From the NCBI GenBank assembly GCA_944320765.1, contig CALUIS010000003.1, forward strand, positions 1-64,000: 64,000 nucleotides of DNA, given 5' to 3'. Below are positions 17,754 to 26,924 of the stretch, one piece after another. The stretch comes from an uncultured Paraprevotella sp. (GTDB taxonomy: Bacteria > Bacteroidota > Bacteroidia > Bacteroidales > Bacteroidaceae). The notes beneath the pieces are model-generated. The model was not told the DNA's origin. It worked only from the letters and a program-made list of their open reading frames with translations, and did not search any database. The first letter of the stretch is position 1, and the number at the start of each line of letters is the position of its first letter. Made by a program: the position numbers and the translations under genes.

Positions 17754-19154
17754 TTACCCGCGGGAGGCCCGGATGCGCGTGGTGGACACGATGCTGCCGC
17801 AAAGCGTGAGACCGCCGGCCAGCAGCATGGCCACATGAGGGGCCGTGTCACCATAAAGATAGAACAACAACGCCACCAAAGCCGCTCCAAGGGTCTGGCC
17901 CATCAACCGGGCCGTGGACTGCATACCGCTGGCCCCTCCACTGCGGTAGGACGGTGCCGAACTTAACAGCAAATGATTGTTGGGCGACTGGAACAGGCCG
18001 AAACCGAAGCCACACAACATCAGCCGCGCCACCAAGCCACCATACCCTTCCGAGGCATCCACATCCGACAACAGGAAACAGCCCATGCTCATCATCAACA
18101 GTCCCACCCCCCCCAGCAGGCCGGGATGAATCCGGCCCACCAACGAACCGGCCAACGGACCGGCCACAATGATGACCAAAGGCCAGGACATCATCAGCAT
18201 TCCCGTCTCACCGGCATTCATTCCGAAAGTCAGATGGAACATGAACGGCAAGGCCACCATGGCCAGCATCTGTGACGAGAACGAAAGGACACTGGTGAGC
18301 ACGGACAAGGAGAACACAGGAATACGCAACAAGTCGAACGGCAGAATCGGGTAAGCCTGCCTCAGCTGACGGCGTACGAACACCACGCCCACCACCGACA
18401 ACAAGGCCAACCCGCCCACAATCCAATGCCACGGCACTTCATGGGAGAACGCCTCGAAGCACCCGAAGAACAGCCCGAACGTCAGCGCGTTCAATACCGC
18501 CGAAGGCATGTCGTAACGACGCCCTTCCACCCGTGTCGGATTGCCCGGCAAGAACTTGTACCCCAAGCTGAAAGCCAACACACCCAATGGAATATTGACG
18601 GCAAACAGCCAAGGCCACGATGCCACGGAAAGAATAAGCCCCGACAAGGCCGGACCCGCCACCGAAGCCAATGCCACCACCGTGGCGTTCAGCCCCACGC
18701 CCTTGCCCAAGTGACGCCGGGGATAAATCAGGCGGACCAAGGAACCGTTCACGCTCATCACCAAGGCCGCGCCCACGCCCTGAAGCATACGCGACAAGAC
18801 CAAGGCGGAAAATGTCCCCGACAAGGCGCAACACAACGACCCGACCGTGAACAGCACCATCCCCAAAAGGTATATGCGCCTGAAGCCGAACAGCTCGCCG
18901 GCCGTGGAGGACGGCAACAATGCCATGATGATGACCAGCTGAAAGGCATTGACAATCCAGATGGAATCGGAGGAGGAAACCTCCAGTTGCCTGGCGATAG
19001 TCGGCAAGGCCACATTGCAAATCGTCCCGTCGATGACCGTCAGGAACAGCCCCGACAGGATGGCGGCCATGGCATAATAAATGCGCGGACGGTGCAGGCC
19101 GTCCCATTCCAGATTGCCGGTCACATGGCCGCGAGGTTCATTTTTCCCATCCAT
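17754..19154 (-). CDS. DHA2-family (EmrB/QacA-like) MFS drug transporter
   Basis: The 466-residue inner-membrane protein has about 14 hydrophobic segments, typical of the DHA2 family of proton-driven multidrug exporters. Visible signatures are LTVIDGTICNVALPTIARQL in the first segment, RMLQGVGAALVMSV (motif B region) and a motif C-like VVALASVAGPALSG. No EmrA-type adaptor or TolC lies nearby, so it would act alone. It ends five bases from the amidase stop, on the opposite strand. Confidence 0.9.
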   Translation of the reverse strand: MDGKNEPRGHVTGNLEWDGLHRPRIYYAMAAILSGLFLTVIDGTICNVALPTIARQLEVSSSDSIWIVNAFQLVIIMALLPSSTAGELFGFRRIYLLGMVLFTVGSLCCALSGTFSALVLSRMLQGVGAALVMSVNGSLVRLIYPRRHLGKGVGLNATVVALASVAGPALSGLILSVASWPWLFAVNIPLGVLAFSLGYKFLPGNPTRVEGRRYDMPSAVLNALTFGLFFGCFEAFSHEVPWHWIVGGLALLSVVGVVFVRRQLRQAYPILPFDLLRIPVFSLSVLTSVLSFSSQMLAMVALPFMFHLTFGMNAGETGMLMMSWPLVIIVAGPLAGSLVGRIHPGLLGGVGLLMMSMGCFLLSDVDASEGYGGLVARLMLCGFGFGLFQSPNNHLLLSSAPSYRSGGASGMQSTARLMGQTLGAALVALLFYLYGDTAPHVAMLLAGGLTLCGSIVSTTRIRASRG

Positions 19155-19175
19155 TTTCCATCCTTAATTCTACAT

Positions 19176-19202
19176 GGAAGCCGGCTTTGTGAGCCGGCTT
19201 CC
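19176..19202. terminator. Hairpin downstream of mrp
   Basis: A perfect 11-bp stem (19176-19186 with 19192-19202, loop TTGTG) lies 16 bases after the mrp stop on the minus strand. No strong T-run follows on that strand, so it is a probable rather than certain terminator; it also sits just upstream of the MFS gene start. Confidence 0.6.
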
Positions 19203-19217
19203 CTATTCATTCTACTT

Positions 19218-20318
19218 TTATTTCTTCACCTCGACAATGTGCGTCGGCTCCTGTTCCGCGTTACGCCGGTCGGTCTCCTCCACCACGCGGCGGGCAAAGT
19301 CCATGAAGGCCTGCCCCGTCAAGCTGTCCCCGTCCAACGCCTCGGGCGTACCCTTGTCGCCGTTCTCGCAAATGCTCTGCACGATGGGAATCTGCCCCAA
19401 CAGAGGCACATGCATCTCTTCGGCCAGCCGCTTCACGCCCTCTTTCCCGAACAGGTAATACTTGTTCTGCGGCAGTTCGGCCGGCGTGAACCAGGCCATA
19501 TTCTCCACCAGTCCCAGGATAGGCACGTTCACCTTCTCGTTCTGGTACATGTTGATGCCCTTCCGCGCGTCGGCCAAGGCCACATTCTGCGGCGTGCTGA
19601 CAATGATGGCGCCCGTAATAGGCAAAGTCTGCACCAACGTCAGATGGATGTCGCTCGTACCCGGCGGCGTGTCGAGGATGAAATAGTCCAAATCGCCCCA
19701 GTTGGCATCGCCGATAAGCTGCTTCAACGCATTGCAGGCCATCGCCCCCCGCCACAGCATCGCCTGGTCGGGATCGGCGAAGAAACCGATGGACAGCATC
19801 TTGACCCCGTAGCTCTCCACCGGCACGATCAGGTCGCGCCCGTCCACCGGCTCGGCATACGGACGTGCGTCCTCCACATGGAACATCTTCGGCATACTCG
19901 GCCCGAAGATGTCGGCATCCAGCAAGCCGACCTTGTAACCCAGCTTGGCCAGGGCCACGGCCAGGTTGGCCGCAACCGTGGACTTGCCCACGCCGCCCTT
20001 GCCGGACGACACGGCGATGATGTTCTTCACGCCCGGCAACAGCTGTCCCACCTCCGGACGCGGCGCCTGCAACGTCTTGGCCTTGACCTCCACCTCCACT
20101 TCCTTGCCCACGTAGGCGTGGATGGCCGCCTCGGCCGCCTTCATGATGGATTTCAGGAACGGGTTGGTCGGCTTGTCGAATATCAGGGAGAAGCTGACGT
20201 GCAGCCCGCTGATGCGCATGTCGTCCTCCACCATGCCGGCTTCCACGATATTCTTTCCCGTCCCCGGATAACGCACCGTAGCCAGCGCGTCCAGAATCAA
20301 TTTAGGATATAAGTCCAT
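19218..20318 (-). CDS. mrp: Mrp/ApbC-family iron-sulfur cluster carrier ATPase
   Basis: The 366-residue cytoplasmic P-loop protein loads [4Fe-4S] clusters onto apoproteins. It has an N-terminal MIP18/DUF59 domain (about 1-85) and a MinD-like ATPase with deviant Walker A SSGKGGVGKST, switch GLLDADIFGPS and FILDTPPGTSD. The usual Cx2C of Nbp35/Mrp is not obvious near the C-terminus, as in some bacterial homologues. It follows trmB by 23 bases and is probably co-transcribed with it. Confidence 0.93.
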   Translation of the reverse strand: MDLYPKLILDALATVRYPGTGKNIVEAGMVEDDMRISGLHVSFSLIFDKPTNPFLKSIMKAAEAAIHAYVGKEVEVEVKAKTLQAPRPEVGQLLPGVKNIIAVSSGKGGVGKSTVAANLAVALAKLGYKVGLLDADIFGPSMPKMFHVEDARPYAEPVDGRDLIVPVESYGVKMLSIGFFADPDQAMLWRGAMACNALKQLIGDANWGDLDYFILDTPPGTSDIHLTLVQTLPITGAIIVSTPQNVALADARKGINMYQNEKVNVPILGLVENMAWFTPAELPQNKYYLFGKEGVKRLAEEMHVPLLGQIPIVQSICENGDKGTPEALDGDSLTGQAFMDFARRVVEETDRRNAEQEPTHIVEVKK

Positions 20319-20341
20319 AAGTCCTCCATTTTTAGTCTTGT

Positions 20342-21121
20342 TTATTTCGATGTGGTTGAACCGCTCCGCTTGCTGCGGTTATAGCTCCGGTACTCGTCCA
20401 TCTCTATCTCCACTTCAGGCTCTTCCAGCCGTCCCTCGCGGGGCAGGAGGAAACGCATGTAGCGGATGTTCAGCCCGCGGTCCAGCCACTGCTGTTCGTA
20501 ATAGGTCTGTATGCCCAGGATGAGGGCCTCCTCCGTGTCCGGATGCTCGGCCAGCACGCTGTGGTACAAGTCCGTGGTGGAAAACTCCAGCGGCAGCCGG
20601 TTCTTCTCCACCATATAAGAAGTATAAGTGAAAAGGAAGTTGGAATCCGTCTTCAGGTGGATGCGCCCGTTGTCGCTAAGGAAACGGCGGTAGCGCTCCA
20701 TGAAATAAGTGGAGGTCAGCCGCTTCTTCACCTTCTTCATCTGCGGGTCGCTGAACGTCAGCCAAATCTCGGACACCTCGTCCGGCGCGAAGAAGCGGTC
20801 AATCAATTCGATGTTCGTGCGCAGGAACGCCACGTTGGACAAGCCTTCGCGCAAGGCCTCCGTGGCCCCCGTCCACATGCGCGCGCCCTTGATGTCCACC
20901 CCGATGAAGTTCTTCTCCGGATACAGCCGGGCCAGCCCCGTGGTATATTCCCCGCGCCCGCACCCTAACTCCAGCACGATGGGGCGGTCGTTACGGAAGA
21001 AACGCGCCCCCCATTGCCCTTTCATCTCGAACGGCACATTGTCCACCATCGAATAAGGATATTCAAACACATGCGGATAAGCCGCCATGTCGGCAAACTT
21101 CGCCAATTTTCCTTTTCCCAT
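20342..21121 (-). CDS. trmB: tRNA (guanosine(46)-N7)-methyltransferase
   Basis: The 259-residue SAM-dependent enzyme methylates G46 in the tRNA variable loop. The SAM-binding motif is [16 protein letters not shown], followed by [10 protein letters not shown] and the family-specific [17 protein letters not shown]. The C-terminus is extended by a charged tail. The frame is open to 21352, but the TACATTTG box at 21145-21152 puts transcription start near 21138, so ATG 21121 (MGKGKLAKF) is used. Confidence 0.93.
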   Translation of the reverse strand: MGKGKLAKFADMAAYPHVFEYPYSMVDNVPFEMKGQWGARFFRNDRPIVLELGCGRGEYTTGLARLYPEKNFIGVDIKGARMWTGATEALREGLSNVAFLRTNIELIDRFFAPDEVSEIWLTFSDPQMKKVKKRLTSTYFMERYRRFLSDNGRIHLKTDSNFLFTYTSYMVEKNRLPLEFSTTDLYHSVLAEHPDTEEALILGIQTYYEQQWLDRGLNIRYMRFLLPREGRLEEPEVEIEMDEYRSYNRSKRSGSTTSK

Positions 21122-21144
21122 ACGTATTTTTGCTCTATTCGGTG

Positions 21145-21152
21145 CAAATGTA
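21145..21152 (-). promoter_or_regulatory. Promoter -7 box for trmB-mrp
   Basis: The minus strand reads TACATTTG, an exact TAnnTTTG match 23 bases before the trmB start. Confidence 0.7.
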
Positions 21153-21227
21153 CGGGCTTTTGCGCGATACTCCAAAAGAATCCGCCACGAAATCCACATT
21201 CTCTCCCCGAACCTGCGGCCTGGAATC

Positions 21228-21590
21228 TCACCCATGCCACAGATTACGCCCCAGCCACCACATGCAAACCACCGCAAAGTAAATCCAAATGTAGGCCACG
21301 CGATGGACTTTGGCATAAAACGCCGGTTTCCTCCTCCGTACCGCCTCTGCATACAGCAGCACGGCCAACACCGGCAGGGAGACCACCAACAGCAGGTTGT
21401 AGCGCATGGCGGACAACAAATCCAAATGCAACAGGCTATGGATGGCCCGCTGCGAGCCGCACCCCGGGCATTGCCAGCCCGTGAGCATCAAAAAAGGGCA
21501 TTTGGGAAACCAAGCGTTGGCGGAAGGGTCGAATCCGAAATAGACCACGACCGCCAATAGCAGCAACACCCCCCAAATGCCCTTTTTCAT
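21228..21590 (-). CDS. DUF2752 membrane protein
   Basis: The 120-residue protein has three likely membrane segments and the family-defining motif [19 protein letters not shown] near residues 31-49. This DUF2752 signature contains clustered cysteines of unknown role. It follows two dispanin-like genes and a DUF975 gene on the same strand, a grouping seen repeatedly in Bacteroidetes, so the four genes probably form one operon. No function is known. Confidence 0.85.
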   Translation of the reverse strand: MKKGIWGVLLLLAVVVYFGFDPSANAWFPKCPFLMLTGWQCPGCGSQRAIHSLLHLDLLSAMRYNLLLVVSLPVLAVLLYAEAVRRRKPAFYAKVHRVAYIWIYFAVVCMWWLGRNLWHG

Positions 21591-21606
21591 ATTTCTTCAG
21601 CCCGAC

Positions 21607-21870
21607 TCACACCGAAGGCATCATGGCCACATAGAAGATGGCGTACAGCACAATAACCACCAGACCTACGATGAACCCCCATTTGGTCCACTTCCCGGCC
21701 GACTTGCTGGCCTCTTCCGCCGCCGCCACATTGCCGGCGGCAAAAAGCGAGCTGACTTTCGCCGCATTCACGATACCTACTATGCCAAACGGCAGACAGC
21801 AGAAAATCGTCACCAGGATGGATTCCGCCATCCACGTCTTCGGGCAAACACCCGTACTGTTTGTTTCCAT
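21607..21870 (-). CDS. CD225/dispanin-family small membrane protein
   Basis: The 87-residue protein has two membrane segments: one in the CD225 motif ESILVTIFCCLPFGIVGIVNAAKV, and one near the C-terminus. A short alanine-rich linker (AAGNVAAAEEASKSA) separates them. ATG 21870 (METNSTG) is chosen over an upstream in-frame codon. Bacterial dispanins have no established role. It is the shorter of two adjacent paralogues. Confidence 0.85.
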   Translation of the reverse strand: METNSTGVCPKTWMAESILVTIFCCLPFGIVGIVNAAKVSSLFAAGNVAAAEEASKSAGKWTKWGFIVGLVVIVLYAIFYVAMMPSV

Positions 21871-21900
21871 AAGCCTCACATTTAAAGATTAAACATTACT

Positions 21901-22374
21901 TCATAAGCTTTCCGCCAACAGACAGAGAAGCAGGACAATCACATAAAGCACCACAAGCCCTGCACTCACGCCGACGCCCCATAGCGTCCAGACCTTCGCG
22001 CTGCGGGAATACCTGGCGGCCTGCGCGTAATCCTTGGCCCAATAGGCCGTCTCCACCTTTGAGGCATACACCAGCCCCACCAGCCCGAACGGCAGGCAGC
22101 ACAGCACCATCACAAGGATGGACTCCACCAACCAAGTTTTAGGCATCGGCGGTCGCGGAGCGGCCTCCTCGGCCGGCGGGACGGGAGGGATGGAGGACGG
22201 GAACAACCCGGCCAATGCCGGCATCTCTCCGGCTTTCCGCCAACCGGTCTCGCCTTCTGTCCACACCAGCGTGTCCGGCGAAAGTTTGCCTTGCCGGAGT
22301 TCCTCTATGGTGTAAGGGCCTTTCCGCTCCCCTTTTTCCAGAACATAGAATCCTATACCCTTCTCCTCTTCCAT
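21901..22374 (-). CDS. GYF-domain and CD225/dispanin fusion membrane protein
   Basis: The 157-residue protein starts with a GYF_2-type domain (FYVLEKGERKGPYTIEELRQ ... DTLVWTEGETGWRKAGEMP), which usually binds proline-rich peptides. A proline-rich linker (SSIPPVPPAEEAAPRPP) and a CD225 domain with two membrane segments (ESILVMVLCCLPFGLVGLVY) follow. Its own linker is a possible ligand for the GYF domain. ATG 22374 is the first usable start, six bases after the stop of the DUF975 gene. Confidence 0.87.
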   Translation of the reverse strand: MEEEKGIGFYVLEKGERKGPYTIEELRQGKLSPDTLVWTEGETGWRKAGEMPALAGLFPSSIPPVPPAEEAAPRPPMPKTWLVESILVMVLCCLPFGLVGLVYASKVETAYWAKDYAQAARYSRSAKVWTLWGVGVSAGLVVLYVIVLLLCLLAESL

Positions 22375-22379
22375 CTTCC

Positions 22380-23009
22380 TCAAGCCTCAACTTGTCGCGT
22401 CCTTGCCTCGTAATCCGCCTTCAGGTCCTCGTAGAAGTGGGCTTGGGCCGCATCCATGTAAGGCACCAGCCACAACAGCCCGATGCCTGCCGTCAGGATG
22501 CAGAGCAAGGCCCAGCCGATGAAAGTCAGTTGCAGGTAGAACAAGTCGAACTTATGCCCCTTCATCATGTCCATGCTCCGGTTGATGGCACCGTTGAACT
22601 GGAGTTCCGGATGGTCGCGCAACACATAATAGGTCATGGCGTACGAGTAGCTTTTAATGATGCCCGGCACGACGAGCAACAGCGTCCACAGGAACGTATA
22701 GACGCCCACCAGCACCCCCGTGCCCAGGACACGCCCGTATTCGCTGAATCCCCGGAACAGCTGGCCCACCTGGTACGCCCCGCCGCTGCGGATGTTGTCA
22801 AGGAATGCCACCAGCATGCCGTACGCCATCGGCATGAGCAGCAGCTGTAGCAGGTTGCCCCAATTGCCGTCTTCAGGGTACACGTTCAACACACCGGGTA
22901 CAAAGCCCATCAGCAACAGATAGACCAAGGCCATCAGCACCGCCCCGGCCCACTTCCCGGACAAGGAAGCCCGGGCGGCCGCTCTCAATTCTTTCGCTGT
23001 CCGTACCAT
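22380..23009 (-). CDS. DUF975-family integral membrane protein
   Basis: The 209-residue protein begins with the family's typical cytoplasmic helix (AKELRAAARASLSGKWAGAV) and has about five membrane segments. The loop FRGFSEYGRVLGTGVLVGVYTFLW and the conserved VPGIIKSYSYAMTYYVLRDHPEL are DUF975 hallmarks. Function is unknown. It starts 21 bases after the ilvE stop and may be read from the ilvE promoter. Confidence 0.85.
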   Translation of the reverse strand: MVRTAKELRAAARASLSGKWAGAVLMALVYLLLMGFVPGVLNVYPEDGNWGNLLQLLLMPMAYGMLVAFLDNIRSGGAYQVGQLFRGFSEYGRVLGTGVLVGVYTFLWTLLLVVPGIIKSYSYAMTYYVLRDHPELQFNGAINRSMDMMKGHKFDLFYLQLTFIGWALLCILTAGIGLLWLVPYMDAAQAHFYEDLKADYEARTRQVEA

Positions 23010-23029
23010 AATGTGAATTTAAGCGTGAA

Positions 23030-24052
23030 TCATTCGATGACCACCGTGGTCCATCCGTGCGTGTCCGGCTCGATGCCGTACTGGATGTTGCGCAGGTGGT
23101 TGTAGAGCTTGGTGCAGACCGGGCCGGGCTTGCCGTCCTTGCTGATGACGTAGCTCTTCTTGTTCTCCAGGTCGTCGATGCGCTCGATGGGGCTGATGAC
23201 GGCCGCCGTGCCGCAGGCGCCGGCCTCCTCGAACGTGGCCAGCTCCTCTTCCGGGATCTGACGGCGTTCCACCTTCATGCCCATGTCCTCGGCCAGCTGC
23301 ATCAGGCTCTTGTTGGTGATGGACGGCAGGATGGACGTGGACTTCGGCGTCACGTAAGTGTTGTCCTTGATGCCGAAGAAGTTGGCCGCGCCGCACTCGT
23401 CGATGTACTTCTTCTCCTTCGCGTCCAGGTAGAACTCGCAGGAATAGCCCAGCTCATGCGCGATGCTGTTGGCCTTCAGGCTGGCCGCATAGTTGCCGCC
23501 CACCTTGTAAATGCCCGTGCCAAGCGGGGCGGAACGGTCGTACTCCCGGATAATCACGTAGGGATTGGCCGCGAAGCCGCCCTTGAAGTACGGCCCTACC
23601 GGCGTGACGAAAATCATGAACAGGTATTCCGTGGCGGGATGCACGCCGACCTGCGCGCTCGTCCCGATCAGCAACGGGCGGATGTACAGCGTGGCCCCGC
23701 TCTCGTAAGGCGGGATGAACCGCTCGTTGAGGCGCACCACCTTCTTCACCATCTCCTCGAAACGCTCCGTGGGCAGTTCCGGCATCAGGATGCCGCGGCA
23801 CGTGCTTTGCAGGCGGGCGGCGTTCTCGTCCATGCGGAACACGCGCACCTTGCCGTCCGGGCAGCGGTAAGCCTTCAGCCCCTCGAACGCCTCCTGCCCG
23901 TAGTGCAGGCAGGTGGCCGCCATGTGCAGGTTGACGGTCTCTTCCGAACATACTTCAATCTCTCCCCACTTGCCGTCGCGATAGTAGCAACGCACGTTGT
24001 AATCCGTCTTCATGTATCCGAACGACAGATTCGCCCAATCGATTTCTTTCAT
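23030..24052 (-). CDS. ilvE: Branched-chain amino acid aminotransferase
   Basis: The 340-residue class IV PLP enzyme interconverts leucine, isoleucine and valine with their 2-oxo acids. The PLP lysine lies in GIYKVGGNYAASLKA. Other family signatures are YGQEAFEGLKAYR, LYIRPLLIGT and DECGAANFFGI. Three in-frame methionines are possible; the TAAATTTG box at 24086-24093 would leave the one at 24076 nearly leaderless, so 24052 (MKEIDWANLSFG) is preferred. Confidence 0.94.
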   Translation of the reverse strand: MKEIDWANLSFGYMKTDYNVRCYYRDGKWGEIEVCSEETVNLHMAATCLHYGQEAFEGLKAYRCPDGKVRVFRMDENAARLQSTCRGILMPELPTERFEEMVKKVVRLNERFIPPYESGATLYIRPLLIGTSAQVGVHPATEYLFMIFVTPVGPYFKGGFAANPYVIIREYDRSAPLGTGIYKVGGNYAASLKANSIAHELGYSCEFYLDAKEKKYIDECGAANFFGIKDNTYVTPKSTSILPSITNKSLMQLAEDMGMKVERRQIPEEELATFEEAGACGTAAVISPIERIDDLENKKSYVISKDGKPGPVCTKLYNHLRNIQYGIEPDTHGWTTVVIE

Positions 24053-24085
24053 ATCTTCTTGTTTCTTTGATTTCATTCTGTCAGG

Positions 24086-24093
24086 CAAATTTA
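24086..24093 (-). promoter_or_regulatory. Promoter -7 box for ilvE
   Basis: The minus strand reads TAAATTTG, an exact TAnnTTTG match, 34 bases before the chosen start. Confidence 0.7.
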
Positions 24094-24143
24094 AGGAAAA
24101 AAGCGACAACTTCTTCCCAAACCCCGCCATTTATTTCAAATTA

Positions 24144-24347
24144 TCACTCTTTTTTGTCCGTTTCCCATATTTTCTTTATCTCTTCGTCCGTGGCGTAAAG
24201 CTTTTCCTTGCAGAAGGCCATCAGCCGCCGCGCCTCTTTCAGTTCCGCCGCCAGCTGGTCGATGCCCGTCTCGTTGTTCTCCATCCGCCGTGCCAGCTCT
24301 TCCAGCCGCGCCATGGCTTCCTCGTAAGTCAGACTCTCCTTTTTCAT
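24144..24347 (-). CDS. xseB: Exodeoxyribonuclease VII small subunit
   Basis: The 67-residue protein is a short helical hairpin with the family pattern LTYEEAMARLEELARRMENN, then LKEARRLMAFCKEKL. Several copies bind XseA to form exonuclease VII, which degrades single-stranded DNA. It starts 11 bases after the xseA stop. The longer open frame to 24512 lies inside xseA, so ATG 24347 is used. Confidence 0.92.
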   Translation of the reverse strand: MKKESLTYEEAMARLEELARRMENNETGIDQLAAELKEARRLMAFCKEKLYATDEEIKKIWETDKKE

Positions 24348-24358
24348 ATTCTTCCTTA

Positions 24359-25654
24359 TTATTGTACGACCGAACGGACTTCTCCCTCCGCCAGCCGCGT
24401 CGTAATCTCTTCTCCCTTTTCCAGCTCGGACGCTTTCCGCACCAGCCGGCCCTGGCTGAAGGTCATGCTGTAGCCGCGCTTCAGCAGGAGGTCCGGGTCG
24501 GCCGCCTCGCAACGTTGGCGCAACAGTTGCAGGCGGAAACGCTCGCGTTCCAGCCGGGAAGCCACCCCTTGGCCGATGCGGGCGGCACAGCGTTCCAGCC
24601 CGTGCCTCTCGTCCGCCAGCCTTTGCTGCCAGGCATGGGCCAACCGCAGGGACAGCTGTTCCAGCCGATGCTCCCCACGGACACGCACCTGCGAGAACAC
24701 GGCGGACAGCGCGGCGGACAACCGCTCCAGACGCACACGTTCACGCTCCAGCCGCGCCATGACCTCTTGCCCGATGTCGCGGGACAACGCCTCCAGACGG
24801 GTGGCGGCCTCCAGCTGGTGGCGGACAAGGAATGCCGCTGCCGCCGTGGGAGTCTTCACCCGCGTATGGGCCACGAGGTCGAGCACCGTGTCATCCCGCT
24901 CGTGGCCGATGCCCGTGATCACCGGCAACGGGAACTGGGCGCATGCAGCCGCCAGCAGGTAGGTGTCGAAACCGGACAAGTCGCTGGTGGCCCCTCCGCC
25001 CCGGATGATGACCACCGCGTCCCACTCGTCCCGCTCCGCCATGATGGCGTCCAGCGCGGCCAGCACGGATTCCTCCACCCGCTCGCCCTGCATCACCGCG
25101 GGGAACAACCGCAGCGTAAAGCGCAGGCGGTAGTCGTTCCGCAACAGCTGGTTGCGGAAATCGCCGTAGCCCGCCGCCGTGGCCGACGAGATGACCGCGA
25201 TGCGGTTCGCCAGCACCGGCAACGGCAGTTCCTTGTTATCGTTCAGGATGCCGTCCGCCTCCAGGCAGGCCAGTATCTCCCGCCGCAGCCGGGCCAGGTC
25301 GCCCAAGGTGTAGGCGGGGTCAATGTCCGTCACGGACAGCGAATAGCCGTACAGCTCGTGAAACGTGACGGCCACCCGCACCAGCACCTTCATTCCGGCC
25401 GACAAGGGCCGTCCGGTCTCCCGCTCGAACAAGGGCTTCAGCAGCCGGTAAGTGCCGGCCCACACCACGCCACGCGCCTTGGCCACCAGGTCGCGCCCGT
25501 TATTGCCTTTCTGCACGAACTCCAGGTAGCAGTGGCCGTTGTAGGCCTCGCGCACCTCGCTCAGCTCGGCCTGCACCCAATACTCGTCCGGCAAAGCCCG
25601 CTCCAGCGAGCCGCGCACCAGGTTGTTCAGTTCATATAATGTCAACGCCTCCAT
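24359..25654 (-). CDS. xseA: Exodeoxyribonuclease VII large subunit
   Basis: The 431-residue catalytic subunit has an N-terminal OB-fold (LTLYELNNLVRGSLERAL ... WVQAELSEVR) and the catalytic domain with VVIIRGGGATSDLSGFD and GIGHERDDTVLDLVAHTRVKTP. A long coiled-coil region of arginine- and glutamate-rich helices follows (about 270-390), the XseB-binding arm. The gene begins one base after the mnmA stop, so mnmA, xseA and xseB form one operon. Confidence 0.95.
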   Translation of the reverse strand: MEALTLYELNNLVRGSLERALPDEYWVQAELSEVREAYNGHCYLEFVQKGNNGRDLVAKARGVVWAGTYRLLKPLFERETGRPLSAGMKVLVRVAVTFHELYGYSLSVTDIDPAYTLGDLARLRREILACLEADGILNDNKELPLPVLANRIAVISSATAAGYGDFRNQLLRNDYRLRFTLRLFPAVMQGERVEESVLAALDAIMAERDEWDAVVIIRGGGATSDLSGFDTYLLAAACAQFPLPVITGIGHERDDTVLDLVAHTRVKTPTAAAAFLVRHQLEAATRLEALSRDIGQEVMARLERERVRLERLSAALSAVFSQVRVRGEHRLEQLSLRLAHAWQQRLADERHGLERCAARIGQGVASRLERERFRLQLLRQRCEAADPDLLLKRGYSMTFSQGRLVRKASELEKGEEITTRLAEGEVRSVVQ

Positions 25655-25655
25655 C

Positions 25656-26804
25656 CTACGGTTCCAATAAATAAGCCTGCAGCCCGCGCTGGGAGCAGAT
25701 GGTGGCCCCGCCCACCAGCCGGTCGCCCACGTAAAAGACGGCAGACTGCCCGGGCGTCACGGCCGAAGCCTTCTCCTTGAAATGCACCAGCCACAAGTCG
25801 TCGCCTGCCACCTCGTCGGGAAAAAGGTTCCTCACCCTGCGCACGCTGCACGGCAGCGGCTGGCTGCGGTAACGGATGCGCACGGCCAGGTTGCCGTCAG
25901 ACAAGGCGGCCTCGTCCGCCATCCGCCCGCCGGACACCAGCATGTGCCAAGCGTCCAGGTCCTCCGCCCGCCCCAGCATCACGGTGTTCTTCCGGGCGTT
26001 CAGGCGCAGCACATAGGCCGGCTGCCCCAAGGCGATGCCCAGCCCCTTGCGCTGCCCGACGGTGAAATACGGGAATCCCCGGTGCGTGCCGAGCGTGCGG
26101 CCCTGCACGTCCACGAACTTGCCCTCGCCCACCCGGCTGTCCAGGTCCGGCACCTGCTCGCGGAGGAAGTCGCGGTAGTCCTTGTCGATGAAGCACACCT
26201 CCATCGACTCCCCGCCGCGCGCCTTCATCTCAAAGCCCGCCCGCTCCAGATAGCCCCGCACCTCTTCCTTGCGCAGCCCGCCCAAGGGGAACAGGCAGCG
26301 GGACAGGATGTCCTGCCCCACCCGCCAAAGGAAATAAGACTGGTCCTTCTTCGCGTCCACCCCGCAATGCAGCACATATCGGCCGCCTTCCTCCCTCACC
26401 CGCACGTAATGCCCGGTGGCGATATGATTACATCCCAGCCGGTCCGCCCATTCCGCCAGGACGCGGAACTTGAACATCGGGTTGCATATCACGCAGGGGT
26501 TCGGCGTCCGCCCGTCCAGGTATTCCTCGATGAAATTCCGCACCACCATGTCTTTAAAATCCACGCGCTCGTCGGCCACGTAATGGGGGATGCCCAGGCG
26601 GGCGGCCAAGTCCTTCGCCTCCAAGACGAAATCAGGCTGTTCCTGCTCCGGCGAAGAGAACTGCCGCGGCAAGTCCCACACGCGCATGGTCAGCCCCACC
26701 ACTTCGTAGCCTTCCGCAAGCAGCATCAGGCACACGGCGGAGCTGTCAATGCCCCCCGACATGCCGACCAAGACTTTCTTTTGTGTTTGCTCCATATCCT
26801 TCAT
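25656..26804 (-). CDS. mnmA: tRNA-specific 2-thiouridylase
   Basis: The 382-residue enzyme adds sulfur to U34 of Lys, Glu and Gln tRNAs. The ATP-binding P-loop is [10 protein letters not shown]. The catalytic cysteines lie in [12 protein letters not shown] and [16 protein letters not shown], and the C-terminal beta-barrel ends with [24 protein letters not shown] 26804 (MKDMEQ) is used; ATG 26795 is possible. The coding frame continues upstream but crosses the promoter at 26822-26829. Confidence 0.94.
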   Translation of the reverse strand: MKDMEQTQKKVLVGMSGGIDSSAVCLMLLAEGYEVVGLTMRVWDLPRQFSSPEQEQPDFVLEAKDLAARLGIPHYVADERVDFKDMVVRNFIEEYLDGRTPNPCVICNPMFKFRVLAEWADRLGCNHIATGHYVRVREEGGRYVLHCGVDAKKDQSYFLWRVGQDILSRCLFPLGGLRKEEVRGYLERAGFEMKARGGESMEVCFIDKDYRDFLREQVPDLDSRVGEGKFVDVQGRTLGTHRGFPYFTVGQRKGLGIALGQPAYVLRLNARKNTVMLGRAEDLDAWHMLVSGGRMADEAALSDGNLAVRIRYRSQPLPCSVRRVRNLFPDEVAGDDLWLVHFKEKASAVTPGQSAVFYVGDRLVGGATICSQRGLQAYLLEP

Positions 26805-26821
26805 GCGTGAATCTTTTCGCA

Positions 26822-26829
26822 CAAAATTA
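26822..26829 (-). promoter_or_regulatory. Promoter -7 box for mnmA-xseA-xseB
   Basis: The minus strand reads TAATTTTG, an exact TAnnTTTG match, 17 bases before the mnmA start. Confidence 0.72.
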
Positions 26830-26924
26830 CAAAAAAAAAGGAAAAAGCACTCTATACCGCCCCGATAAGTCGAAAAATCTTTTGGCACATCCGAACGGGC
26901 GGCCCGTTTCAACCCCACGCTTCT

